Below, piece by piece: positions 51,004 to 62,834 of a stretch of 64,000 nt of DNA. The notes beneath the pieces were generated by a model that did no database searches, was not told where the DNA came from, and was given only the letters and a program-made list of their open reading frames with translations. The stretch lies in contig JALBVF010000002.1 of NCBI GenBank assembly GCA_025050535.1, forward strand, positions 24,001-88,000, given 5' to 3'. A program made the translations under genes and the position numbers. Every line of letters begins with the position of its first letter. Within the stretch, counting starts at the first letter, position 1. The stretch is from Candidatus Protistibacter heckmannii. GTDB taxonomy: Bacteria > Pseudomonadota > Gammaproteobacteria > Burkholderiales > Burkholderiaceae.

Positions 51004-51283
51004 TATAACCCGTACGTCTCGATCATAGGTATTTTTGAGTGCATTTGTGCCGTATTCCAAGTCATCTTTCGATCACTTTTCACACATACAATCTTTTACC
51101 CAAATGCCGAGATCAGACTTGCGTCCGACTACGCCTATCTCATCAATAAGCCTCGACACCCTTACTACATCCCTAATTGTTAAAGAACAGATACGTCTTC
51201 TACCTAAATCCACTCACCTTCCCGGCCGAGCGCGCTTAGGCAGAAGCGCCTTCTCTGTGTGCATTCGCTTGGTACCGTAATTC
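51004..51283 (-). other. 16S-23S spacer, 23S-proximal part
   Basis: About 280 bases between 23S and tRNA-Ala with no gene. It contains TGTTCTTTAACAATTAGGG at about 51170-51188, a boxA-like antitermination element, as usual before 23S. Confidence 0.7.
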
Positions 51284-51359
51284 TGGTGGAGGATGACGGG
51301 ATCGAACCGACGACCCCCTGCTTGCAAAGCAGGTGCTCTCCCAGCTGAGCTAATCCCCC
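51284..51359 (-). tRNA. tRNA-Ala (TGC)
   Basis: A 76-base cloverleaf beginning GGGGGATTAGCTC, with anticodon loop TTTGCAA (TGC), T-arm GGTTCGATCCC and encoded CCA. It is in the 16S-23S spacer. Confidence 0.96.
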
Positions 51360-51367
51360 AGCACCCT

Positions 51368-51444
51368 TGGTGGGTCTGGCAGGACTTGAACCTACGACCC
51401 CCGCCTTATCAAGACGGTGCTCTAACCACCTGAGCTACAGACCC
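51368..51444 (-). tRNA. tRNA-Ile (GAT)
   Basis: A 77-base cloverleaf beginning GGGTCTGTAGCTC, with anticodon loop TTGATAA (GAT), T-arm GGTTCAAGTCC and encoded CCA. It is the first of the two spacer tRNAs after 16S. Confidence 0.96.
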
Positions 51445-51504
51445 TTGGCTGTAACATCAAACTAACCGATAAGCGTGGACACTTAACCGCGCTTGCGCGC
51501 TCTT

Positions 51505-53036
<1,532 letters not shown>

Positions 53037-53243
53037 TCAATCTCTATTTTTTCACTCTTTACTCGAGCGATCGCTCTCTCAAAGCATGACGTCGACTCCC
53101 TCCCCGACCCCTTACCAGAACCAGAGCGGAAATCTATTTCTTACTTTGCGCGAGCACTTCATTACCTGTTAGCTATCGACGAACTCCGAGGAATCCACCG
53201 ACTGCAACCGCAATCAAGCACCCACACTTATCGGTTGTTTGTC

Positions 53244-53256
53244 TTGTTAAAGGTCA
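53244..53256 (-). promoter_or_regulatory. boxA-like antitermination site of the rRNA leader
   Basis: The leader reads TGACCTTTAACAA, then ACAACCGATAAGTGTGGG, close to the known boxA/boxC arrangement (TGCTCTTTAACA) upstream of 16S. It would recruit NusB-S10. Confidence 0.65.
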
Positions 53257-53334
53257 CTTTGCACACCGAAGATTCGAGCTCTCTTTCCGCTCATCCATCG
53301 TGTGTCGCCGATCCGGGATCAGCGAAGAAGCGAG

Positions 53335-53363
53335 ACTATAGCCAACCGGGATTACCCTGTCAA
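53335..53363 (-). promoter_or_regulatory. rRNA operon promoter
   Basis: TTGACA (53358-53363), a 17-base spacer and TATAGT (53335-53340) on the minus strand. The upstream DNA is AT-rich (UP-element-like). Just after the -10 the sequence runs into GC-rich CTCGC, plausible as a stringent discriminator. About 300 bases upstream of 16S. Confidence 0.82.
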
Positions 53364-53453
53364 CAGCTTTTGCAAAGAAAATCACTAAAACTGTGGAAAC
53401 CCATATAAATAAAGCCTCCGCGAGAAGAATTAAAATTTTTTCGGCAATCCTGC

Positions 53454-54218
53454 TCAGTGATGCTTGAAAACCGGCGGACGTTTTTCCAGGAAAGCCTGCA
53501 TGCCTTCCTTCTGATCTTCGCCCGCGAATGCCGCGTGAAAGAGACGGCGTTCGAAATGCACACCCTCGGTCAGCGAAGTCTCGTAAGACTGGTTCACTGA
53601 CTCCTTGATCATCATCACGACCGGCAGCGAGAAGCCAGCGATCGTATTCGCCGCCGAGAAGGCCTCCTTGAACAGCTTGTCTGCCTGCACCACGCGCGAC
53701 ACCAGTCCGGCGCGCTCGGCCTCGGCCGCGTCCATCATGCGCGCCGTCAGGCACATGTCCATCGCCTTGGCCTTGGACACTGCGCGCGGCAGGCGCTGCG
53801 TGCCGCCGGCGCCGGGCAGCACGCCCAGTTTCACCTCCGGCTGGCCGAACTTGGCCGTGTCCGCCGCGAAAATCGTGTCGCACATCATCGCCAGCTCGCA
53901 GCCGCCACCCAGCGCATAGCCCGCCACCGCGGCGATGATCTTCTTTCGCACACGCCGGATCGGCTCCCAGTTGCGCGTGATGTAGTCGCCCTTGTAGACC
54001 TTCATGAAATCGAAGCCCGCCATCAGCGCGATGTCGGCGCCCGCCGCGAACGCCTTCTCGCTGCCGGTGAGGATGATGCAGCCGATCTCGTCGTCGGCGT
54101 CCATCGCGAGCAGCGCGGCGCTCAGCTCGTCCATCAGCGCATTCAGGGCCTTGGTCCGGTTAAGGGTCACCAGGCCGACGAGGCCGCGGGTTTCGACGAG
54201 GATGTTTTCGTAAGCCAT
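53454..54218 (-). CDS. Enoyl-CoA hydratase/isomerase family protein
   Basis: Crotonase-fold enzyme of 254 residues. The oxyanion-hole motif AGADIALMA (about 65) and [16 protein letters not shown] (about 103-118) are present. Both catalytic glutamates of true hydratases are in place: Glu in GGGCELAM and Glu in [20 protein letters not shown]. That supports a 2-enoyl-CoA hydratase, likely in fatty-acid or phenylacetate-type degradation. The start is ATG 54218, with GGAG 7 bases upstream. It is downstream of, and overlapped by, the broken paaY-like gene; which pathway it serves is not decided by the sequence. Confidence 0.9.
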   Translation of the reverse strand: MAYENILVETRGLVGLVTLNRTKALNALMDELSAALLAMDADDEIGCIILTGSEKAFAAGADIALMAGFDFMKVYKGDYITRNWEPIRRVRKKIIAAVAGYALGGGCELAMMCDTIFAADTAKFGQPEVKLGVLPGAGGTQRLPRAVSKAKAMDMCLTARMMDAAEAERAGLVSRVVQADKLFKEAFSAANTIAGFSLPVVMMIKESVNQSYETSLTEGVHFERRLFHAAFAGEDQKEGMQAFLEKRPPVFKHH

Positions 54219-54849
54219 GCGATTCTCCAATCAAGCAATAAAAACAATTCAGTACTTCCGGGGAAAAATTCCTTGGGCAGGACCACACGACGACGCTGCG
54301 CCTCCACGGCGGAGAGCAGCTGCACCTCCTCCATGCTCGCCAGGCTGCGCGCATTGAGGTGATGGTACAGCCCCGTGCCCAGCGACTTGCCGGCGATCTC
54401 CTCGTCGGACAGCATGCGCACCACCTTGAAGGTGATGCCCGCCACCAGCGCGCGCGGCGGAACCTGCAGGCCGATCTTCACGAAGGAGCAGGCTGCCACG
54501 AAGGCGTCCTTGCCAACCACCGCCTTGTCCATCACCACCGCGTTCATGCCCACCAGGGCGTTGCGGCCGATATGCGCCGCGTGGATCACCGCGCCATGGC
54601 CGATATGCCAATCTTCCTCGATCACGCAGTCGAAATCCGGCAGGCTGTGCACCACGCAGCCGTCCTGCAGATTGGAGCCCTTGCGCATCTCGATGCGGCC
54701 GAAATCCCCGCGCAGCACCGCGCATGGTCCGATAACCCCCCCCCCCCCCACGGACCGATGATCACGTCGCCGATCAGCAGCGCGCTGGGATAGAAATAGG
54801 AAGACGGGTCGATCACCGGTACGATCCCGTCGATGGCATAACTGAGCAT
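54167..54849 (-). pseudogene. PaaY-like gamma-carbonic anhydrase fold protein, frame broken at poly-C run
   Basis: Left-handed beta-helix (hexapeptide) family. From ATG 54849 (ribosome site GGAG 7 bases before) it reads MLSYAIDGIVPVID...LIGDVIIGP, then enters a run of 14 C on the plus strand (54736-54749) and the frame is lost. In a neighbouring frame it resumes as VIGPCAVLRGDFGRIEMRKG...HIGHGAVIHAAHIGRNALVGMNAVVMD, the family core. A run of 12 or 15 would restore the frame. The core frame stays open to 54167, inside the start of the hydratase gene, so the true C-terminus is unclear. It could be a pseudogene, a phase-variable gene, or a sequencing error in the homopolymer. Confidence 0.75.
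54736..54749. repeat. Poly-C tract of 14 bases
   Basis: Fourteen consecutive C on the plus strand within the PaaY-like coding region, replacing the point where the family has a short turn between two strands. It is the longest homopolymer in the window. Confidence 0.95.
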
Positions 54850-54902
54850 GCAATCTCCTCTTGCCGTCTTTTTATTTATCCAACACTTAAACATTGAACT
54901 TA

Positions 54903-55976
54903 TTGAGTGATGTAGAGTCTGCATGTTGCAGGGACAAAATCGACTCGAGAACGCTGCCGGTAGCCGCCCTGAACGAACGACGCCGACGTGCGGTGAAAAT
55001 GCGGCTGGATGGCGTGAGCCTGAAGGACACGGCGGCGCAATGCGAGATGTCGCGCACGACGCTCATTGCGGCGGTGAAGGCGTATCACGCGGACGGGTGG
55101 AAGGCCCTCGACGTTGAGCGCCCCGGGCGCCCACAGGGTACGGGCAGAACGCTGACGGCGGAGCAGGAGCGCGAGGTTCAGCGGCTGATCCGCGACCGCA
55201 CGCCCGACCAGTTGAAGATGATCTACGCGCTGTGGAGCCGCCAGGCAGTTGCCGAGTTGATCCTTAACCGATACGGCATCAAGCTGGCCGTTCGCACGAT
55301 GGGCCTGTATCTGAAGCGTTGGGGTTTCACGCCGAAAAAGCCGATCAAGCGCGCTTACGAACAGCGACCGGAGTCTGTCAAGCAGTGGATCGATCAGGAG
55401 TATCTGGCCATCGAGAAGCGTGCCAAGGCCAAAGGTGGCGAGATTCACTGGGGTGACGAAACCGCGTTGGTGAATACGGATGTTCGGGGCCGCAGTTATG
55501 CTCACAAAGGGAAAACCCCGGTCACGATGGCGGTTAGAGGTACGCGACAGAAGCTGTCGATGATTTCCACAGTGACCAATCAGGGCAAGGCCAGCTGGAT
55601 GATCATCGATGGTGCCTTTAACCACGAGAAGCTCATCGAGTTCTTCGAGGCGCTGGTGGCCGATGGCAAGCGCGCGGGAAAGAAAGTGTTCCTGATCCTC
55701 GACAACCTCGGCGTGCATCACTGCAAGCCGGTCAAGGCATGGCTTGCCGAGCACCAAGCCGACATCGAAGTCTTTTACCTGCCAAGCTACAGCCCGGAGC
55801 TCAATCCGGATGAGCGACTCAACGCCGACCTGAAGCATGTCATCAGCACACGAGTCCCCGTCAGAACAAAGGCCAAATTCCACGCCGCAGCAAAGAACCA
55901 CATGGCGTTCATCGAAACCCATCCTGAACGCGTGAAATCCTACTTCCAGGATCCCCGCGTCAAATACGCCGCATGA
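54903..55976 (+). CDS. IS630-family transposase
   Basis: DDE transposase of about 357 residues. It has an N-terminal helix-turn-helix (LNERRRRAVKMRLDGVSLKDTAAQCEMSRTT-type) and catalytic acidic residues in HWGDETALVN, LILDNLGVHH and YLPSYSPELNPDE. The start is uncertain: TTG at 54903 lies exactly at the element's edge, GTG 54993 and ATG 54999 lie inside the helix-turn-helix, and a TTG at 54894 is outside the element. A close relative in decayed form is at 9.6-10.2 kb. The frame looks complete and may be active. Confidence 0.92.
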   Translation: MSDVESACCRDKIDSRTLPVAALNERRRRAVKMRLDGVSLKDTAAQCEMSRTTLIAAVKAYHADGWKALDVERPGRPQGTGRTLTAEQEREVQRLIRDRTPDQLKMIYALWSRQAVAELILNRYGIKLAVRTMGLYLKRWGFTPKKPIKRAYEQRPESVKQWIDQEYLAIEKRAKAKGGEIHWGDETALVNTDVRGRSYAHKGKTPVTMAVRGTRQKLSMISTVTNQGKASWMIIDGAFNHEKLIEFFEALVADGKRAGKKVFLILDNLGVHHCKPVKAWLAEHQADIEVFYLPSYSPELNPDERLNADLKHVISTRVPVRTKAKFHAAAKNHMAFIETHPERVKSYFQDPRVKYAA

Positions 55977-55998
55977 AAACTTCTTCCTGCCGAATCAA
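54903..55998 (+). mobile_element. IS630-family insertion sequence, apparently intact
   Basis: About 1.1 kb containing one transposase. It is bracketed by TA at 54901-54902 and 55999-56000, as expected from the TA target duplication of the IS630/Tc1-mariner group. The ends share TTGA but the inverted repeats are poor beyond that, so the left boundary is less secure than the right. It separates the DUF4148-like gene from the PaaY-like gene and supplies the last codons of the former. Confidence 0.75.
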
Positions 55999-56271
55999 TA
56001 GTCGATCTGCTTCTTCGGCGCGGACTTCTTCGCGCGTCTTGCTGCTATTGGCGTCTTGGAAGAGGCGCTGCTGATATTCGTAGTTGTTGCGGTAATGATC
56101 CAGCTCGCCGCTGGCGCGGGCCTTCTCCAATTCCGCGATCACTTTCGCGCGGGTCTTGGTGGATTTAAAGTCTTTGAACTTGTCCACGTCGGTCTGCCAG
56201 CCGTAGATCTCAGTTGCACCGGCCAGGCCGGCCACGCTTGCCACGGCCGCCATCCAATGTTTCGCTTTCAT
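55960..56271 (-). CDS. DUF4148-like secreted protein, C-terminus replaced by the IS
   Basis: A 103-residue protein with a short signal peptide-like start (MKAKHWMAAVASVAGLAGATE) and two SKTR-type repeats (STKTRAKVIAELEKARASGEL and SSKTREEVRAE). This is the look of DUF4148 proteins, which are small, periplasmic and of unknown function in Burkholderiales. The IS630 right end inserts at 55999-56000, so the last 13 or so codons (from about LLIRQ) come from the transposon terminus read in reverse. The native end is lost. Whether the chimera is stable is unknown. Confidence 0.75.
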   Translation of the reverse strand: MKAKHWMAAVASVAGLAGATEIYGWQTDVDKFKDFKSTKTRAKVIAELEKARASGELDHYRNNYEYQQRLFQDANSSKTREEVRAEEADRLLIRQEEVFMRRI

Positions 56272-56276
56272 TTATT

Positions 56277-56314
56277 CTCCCAGAAAAGGACCGGTTAGGC
56301 CTCACACTTCTGGG
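56277..56314. promoter_or_regulatory. Inverted repeat upstream of the DUF4148-like gene
   Basis: TCCCAGAA and TTCTGGGA lie about 22 bases apart, just 5' of the DUF4148-like start. It could be a hairpin acting as terminator for gyrB read-through or a regulator site. There is no T run. Confidence 0.35.
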
Positions 56315-56348
56315 AAGCTGTTCATAAAACGAAACGCTTGCTTACTGA

Positions 56349-56359
56349 CCCCCCCCCCC
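56349..56359. repeat. Poly-C tract of 11 bases after gyrB
   Basis: Eleven consecutive C on the plus strand, about 26 bases beyond the gyrB stop codon and about 80 bases from the DUF4148-like start. It could influence spacing in that gene's leader. It may vary in length. Confidence 0.9.
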
Positions 56360-56384
56360 GCATTGCGCGAGGGATGCATCCAAC

Positions 56385-58874
<2,490 letters not shown>

Positions 58875-58891
58875 CTATTGAATCCGCACAC

Positions 58892-59998
58892 TCAGATACG
58901 CATGGGCATGACCACGTATTTAAAGGACTCATCGCCGGGCAGGGTCAGCAGCGCGCTCGAGTTGGCGTCGCCAAGGCTGACCTGGACCTTGTCTTCCTTG
59001 AGATTGCCAAGCACGTCGAGCAGGTAGGTGACGTTGAAGCCGATGTCGATCGCATCGCCGTGATAGTCGATGTCGAGCTCTTCCTGGGCTTCTTCCTGAT
59101 CGGCGTTGGTGGAATTTAACTTGAGCAGATTGATGTCAAGCGCGAAGCGCACGCCCTTGAACTTCTCCGAGGTCAAGATGGCCGCTCGCTGCAGCGAGGC
59201 TTGCAGCACCGTGCGGTCCAATTCAAAGCTGTTGTTGTAGCCCTTGGGGATCACGCGCTGATAGTCGGGGAACTTGCCCTCGACCAGCTTGGTGAGCAGC
59301 TCGATCTGGCCGAACTTGAATTTGGCCTGGTTGGGCGCGAGCGAGACCTCCACCGCCTTGTCCGTGTCTTCGAGCAGGCGCTGCAACTCGAGGATGGTCT
59401 TGCGGGGAATGATCACTTCCTGGCGGGCGGCGGCTTCCTGTTCGGTCTCCACGCTGCAGTAGGCGAGGCGGTGGCCGTCAGTGGCCACGGTGATGATCTT
59501 CTTGCCATCGACGACGAGAAGCATGCCGTTGAGGTAGTAGCGGATGTCCTGGTGGGCCATCGCGAAATGCACCATGCCCAGCAGATGCTTGAGCGTCTTC
59601 TGCGGCAGGTTGAAGTGGGCGGTGAATTCACTGGCTTCGCTGACGGTCGGGAATTCCTCGGCGGCCAGGGTCTTCAGCGCGAAGCGGCTCTTGCCCGACT
59701 GCACCGTCATGCGCTTGTCCGAGAGCGTCAGGGTGACGTAGCCTTCTGGCATGGCGCGCAGGATGTCGACCAGCTTACGCGCGGCGACCGTGGTGGCGGC
59801 CTGACCGGCGCCGACGGCGAAGTCGGCCAGCGTGGTGATCTGGATCTCGATGTCGGTCGAGAGAAAGGAAATCTTGTCGCCATCCTTGCGGATCAGCAGG
59901 TTGGCCAGAATCGGCAGGGTGTGGCGTCGTTCGACGATCCCGCTGACGATTTGCAGGGGACGCAGCAGCTGATCACGTGAGGTATGAACCAATTGCAT
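58892..59998 (-). CDS. dnaN: DNA polymerase III sliding clamp (beta subunit)
   Basis: Ring-shaped processivity factor of 368 residues with three similar domains. It opens MQLVHTSRDQLLRPLQIVSGIVERR and ends with the clamp signature YVVMPMRI. Between it and dnaA are 218 bases with DnaA-box-like sequences. Confidence 0.98.
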   Translation of the reverse strand: MQLVHTSRDQLLRPLQIVSGIVERRHTLPILANLLIRKDGDKISFLSTDIEIQITTLADFAVGAGQAATTVAARKLVDILRAMPEGYVTLTLSDKRMTVQSGKSRFALKTLAAEEFPTVSEASEFTAHFNLPQKTLKHLLGMVHFAMAHQDIRYYLNGMLLVVDGKKIITVATDGHRLAYCSVETEQEAAARQEVIIPRKTILELQRLLEDTDKAVEVSLAPNQAKFKFGQIELLTKLVEGKFPDYQRVIPKGYNNSFELDRTVLQASLQRAAILTSEKFKGVRFALDINLLKLNSTNADQEEAQEELDIDYHGDAIDIGFNVTYLLDVLGNLKEDKVQVSLGDANSSALLTLPGDESFKYVVMPMRI

Positions 59999-60216
59999 GG
60001 TTTACATATCCTTGATGGTAGTTAATAAAGGACGCCGGAAACCGGGATAAAGCAAAAAGCTATTTTAAATCAATCTCTTGTCGACTTGATGAAACGTGGA
60101 CAAGGCCAGGGATAACTTGCCGCCAATTGTGGGAAAAAACGGTATTGTGCCTCAAAGTCCGGCTTATCCCCGATTCTCCAAAGCCTTGTCCACAAGTCTT
60201 TATAAATAAATGAATT
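59999..60216 (-). promoter_or_regulatory. dnaA-dnaN spacer with DnaA-box-like sites
   Basis: The spacer has near-matches to the DnaA box TTATNCACA: TTGTCCACA at 60186-60194 (one mismatch), and TTGTCCACG in reverse at 60095-60103 (two), plus TTATCCCCG and TTATCCCTG. They may allow DnaA-dependent control of dnaN, or contribute to origin function. AT-rich ATTTTAAAT near 60061-60070 may hold a dnaN promoter, not defined. Confidence 0.5.
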
Positions 60217-61677
60217 TCAACCCTTGAGAGTCTGTTCCAGCACGTGCAGCTCATGGTTGAGATGGGCTTCCTTGGCGCGCTCCTCCGCGATCTTGCGCAC
60301 GCCGTGCAGCACCGTGGTGTGGTCCCGTCCGCCGAAGAGCTCGCCGATCTCCGGAAGGCTCTTCTGGGTCAGTTCCTTGGCCAGATACATGGCGATCTGC
60401 CGCGGCCTGGCGATATTGGCCGGCCGCTTCTTCGAATACATATCAGCGACCTTGATGTTGTAGAAGTCCGCCACCGTCTTCTGAATGTTCTCCACGGAGA
60501 TCTGGCGGTTCTGCAACGTCAGCAGGTCCTTGAGGGCTTCACGGGCCGTGTCGATGTTGATGTCGCGGTCGTGGAAGCGGGAATAGGCGAGGATCTTGCG
60601 CAGCGCGCCCTCGAGCTCACGCACGTTCGAGCGCAGATGCTTGGCGACGAAGAAGGCGACTTCCTCGGGCAGCCTGGCGCTCTCCGAATAGGCCTTCTTG
60701 AGCAGGATGGCCACGCGCATTTCCAGCTCGGGCGGCTCGATTGCCACCGTCAGGCCGCAGTCGAACCGGGAAATCAGGCGCTCGTCGATGCCGGTGATTT
60801 CCTTGGGATAGGTGTCGCTGGTGATGATTACCTGGGAGTGGTTGGCGATCAGCGCCTCGAAGGCGTAGAAGAACTCTTCCTGCGTGCGGCTCTTGCCCGA
60901 AAAAAACTGGATATCGTCGATCAGCAACAGGTCGAGCGAATGGTAATAGCGCTTGAATTCGTCGAAGGCCTTGCGCTGGTAGGCCTTGACCACGTCCGAT
61001 ACGTATTGCTCGGCGTGGATATAGCGGATCCGCGCGGCCGGGTTCTCGGTCAGCATTGAATTGCCGATGGAATGGAGCAGATGGGTCTTGCCCAGACCAA
61101 CGCCGCCGTAGAGGAAGAGTGGGTTGTAGGAAGTGCCTGGATGGTTGGCGACCTGGATGGCCGCTGCGCGCGCCAGTTGGTTGGCCTTGCCGGTCACCAG
61201 AGTCTCGAAGGTCAAGGCCGGATTGAGCTTGGAGCGCGACTGCACCGAGCGCTCGCCCTGGGCGGGGGCCTCGGCTTCGGCCTGCTCCGGCGCGGCGGCC
61301 GCGAGCTGGCCCTCGTCCGCGCCGATCAGGCCGGCTTCATCGGTCTGGACGTCTTCGCCGATCTTCGCGCCAGGCAGCGAAGATCGGCCGTTGCGCTGGG
61401 TCTGGGCGGCCGTCGCTCGGCCAGGCTTGGGCTCGGCGCCGAGCACGAACTGCACTTCGATGCCGTCGTCGAGCATGCTGCGCGCCAGCTCGCGGATGCG
61501 GCCGGAGAACTGGCTCTTGACCCAGTCGAGCTTGAAGCGATTGGGGGCTGCGATCTGCACCGTGCGCTGATCTTCGTCGTAGGCCACGAGAGACAGCGGC
61601 TTGATCCAGGTGCGGAATTGCTGCGGAGTCAGCTCGGTTTCAAGCTGCGCGGAGGCGGTTTGCCAAAAATCAGTCAT
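60217..61677 (-). CDS. dnaA: Chromosomal replication initiator protein DnaA
   Basis: AAA+ initiator of 486 residues. It has domain I (1-90), an Ala/Gln/Glu-rich linker (about 95-150), and an AAA+ core with Walker [12 protein letters not shown] and Walker [13 protein letters not shown]. Domain IV carries the signature [15 protein letters not shown]. It reads away from the oriC candidate and leads the dnaA-dnaN-gyrB series. Confidence 0.98.
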   Translation of the reverse strand: MTDFWQTASAQLETELTPQQFRTWIKPLSLVAYDEDQRTVQIAAPNRFKLDWVKSQFSGRIRELARSMLDDGIEVQFVLGAEPKPGRATAAQTQRNGRSSLPGAKIGEDVQTDEAGLIGADEGQLAAAAPEQAEAEAPAQGERSVQSRSKLNPALTFETLVTGKANQLARAAAIQVANHPGTSYNPLFLYGGVGLGKTHLLHSIGNSMLTENPAARIRYIHAEQYVSDVVKAYQRKAFDEFKRYYHSLDLLLIDDIQFFSGKSRTQEEFFYAFEALIANHSQVIITSDTYPKEITGIDERLISRFDCGLTVAIEPPELEMRVAILLKKAYSESARLPEEVAFFVAKHLRSNVRELEGALRKILAYSRFHDRDINIDTAREALKDLLTLQNRQISVENIQKTVADFYNIKVADMYSKKRPANIARPRQIAMYLAKELTQKSLPEIGELFGGRDHTTVLHGVRKIAEERAKEAHLNHELHVLEQTLKG

Positions 61678-61863
61678 GTTGCTTAGCTACGCTCGCGGAT
61701 CGGAACTATGGGCCGCAATTCTATCCCCGGCCAGAAGTTATCCACAAAGGATAAACATGTGTATAAGCTGTTCAAGACTGGGGACCACCAGAAAATTTCC
61801 TGAAAAAACAGGGAATTTGGATCCTCCAACCATTCTTAACCCAACTTTACCGGCTTTGCTGCC
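61678..61863. other. Putative replication origin (oriC)
   Basis: The dnaA-rpmH gap contains two exact DnaA boxes: TTATCCACA at 61738-61746 and its reverse-strand counterpart TTATACACA at 61758-61766. An AT-rich stretch (61790-61820) follows, which could be the unwinding region. On the minus strand a -10-like TAGAAT (61718-61723) would serve dnaA with a DnaA box over its -35 region, suggesting autoregulation. The position next to dnaA and rpmH supports the origin, but only two perfect boxes are visible. Confidence 0.65.
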
Positions 61864-61892
61864 TTGACAGAATCGGCCCGAACGGCTTTAAT
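61864..61892 (+). promoter_or_regulatory. Promoter of rpmH-rnpA
   Basis: TTGACA (61864-61869), a 17-base spacer and TTTAAT (61887-61892) on the plus strand, about 65 bases before rpmH. Near-consensus. Confidence 0.8.
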
Positions 61893-61957
61893 ACAGAGTT
61901 ACGCGCGCAACGCAGGTTTGTGCATTTTGCGCGATAAGATCAAACAGAGAGTGCAAG

Positions 61958-62092
61958 ATGAAACGTACATACCAACCTTCGGTGACGCGCCGCAAACGCA
62001 CGCACGGCTTCCGCGTCCGCATGAAGACCCGTGGCGGACGCAAGGTGCTCGCCGCGCGCCGCGCCAAGGGACGCAAGCGCCTGGCAGTCTGA
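61958..62092 (+). CDS. rpmH: 50S ribosomal protein L34
   Basis: A 44-residue protein: [19 protein letters not shown], then [20 protein letters not shown], the standard L34. It is too short to stand out among long frames but is unmistakable. rnpA starts 2 bases after its stop. Confidence 0.98.
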   Translation: MKRTYQPSVTRRKRTHGFRVRMKTRGGRKVLAARRAKGRKRLAV

Positions 62093-62094
62093 GC

Positions 62095-62502
62095 ATGCCG
62101 GCCGGCCAGCCGAGAGCGGGTCTGCCCAAGGCAGTCCGTCTGACCCGGGCCGGCCAGTTCGCAGCGGTGCTGAACCGGCGTCCCGCCGGCCGCAGCGCGC
62201 ATTTCATTATGTATGTCGCACCTGTCCAACCCGAGGCGCAAGACGCCAAGCTCGGGCTGGTCATCGGCAAGCGCAGCGCGCGCCGCGCCAGCGAGCGCAA
62301 CCTGATAAAACGCCTGGCCAGAGAAAGCTTCCGCCACAGCCGCCAAGGCCTGCCGGCCTGCGACATCGTCCTGCGCCTCATCCGCGCCTTCGACCTGCCC
62401 GCCTTTCCCAGCCGTCTCGCCATCAAGACCGCCTGCCATGAGGAATTCGGCATGCTGTTCCATGCGCTGGCCGCGCATGCCGGCCAAGGCCAGGAAGCCT
62501 GA
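62095..62502 (+). CDS. rnpA: Ribonuclease P protein component
   Basis: Protein cofactor of RNase P, which trims tRNA 5' ends. It has 135 residues from ATG 62095. The signature [18 protein letters not shown] is present (about residues 62-79). The N-terminus [11 protein letters not shown] is typical. The frame is open upstream through rpmH but this start fits the family and spacing. Confidence 0.95.
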   Translation: MPAGQPRAGLPKAVRLTRAGQFAAVLNRRPAGRSAHFIMYVAPVQPEAQDAKLGLVIGKRSARRASERNLIKRLARESFRHSRQGLPACDIVLRLIRAFDLPAFPSRLAIKTACHEEFGMLFHALAAHAGQGQEA

Positions 62503-62506
62503 GACC

Positions 62507-62818
62507 GTGGCCGACGCGTCCTGCCGCACGCTGGCGAAGTCCGCCGCCGAAACCGCCAGCCAGCTAGGCGCGCAAGGCATGCTGGGCCTGATCCGCGCCT
62601 ATAAGCTGGCTGTCAGCCCCTATCTGAGAAAGAACTGCCGTTTCTACCCGAGCTGCTCCGACTATGCCGCGCAGGCGATCGCCGCGCACGGCCCGGCCAA
62701 GGGCAGCTGGCTCGCAGCGCGCCGGATCTGCCGCTGCCACCCCTTTTCCGAGGGCGGGGTCGACCCCGTCCCGCCCGCCGCGCCCAGGCGTGGCGAGCCC
62801 AATCAATCCGCAAACTGA
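62507..62818 (+). CDS. yidD: Membrane protein insertion efficiency factor YidD
   Basis: Small membrane-associated helper of YidC. The core reads [32 protein letters not shown] then [12 protein letters not shown], the known hallmark. The GTG at 62507 has AGGAAG 9 bases upstream and gives 103 residues. An ATG at 62579 would give a more typical 79 residues but has a poor ribosome site. It lies 4 bases after rnpA. Confidence 0.92.
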   Translation: MADASCRTLAKSAAETASQLGAQGMLGLIRAYKLAVSPYLRKNCRFYPSCSDYAAQAIAAHGPAKGSWLAARRICRCHPFSEGGVDPVPPAAPRRGEPNQSAN

Positions 62819-62834
62819 GCGATGGACCTAAGCG

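Noticed and set aside
61864-62094. Open frame extending rnpA upstream through rpmH
   Set aside because: rpmH is clearly coded in another frame there, and the rnpA family begins near the ATG at 62095.
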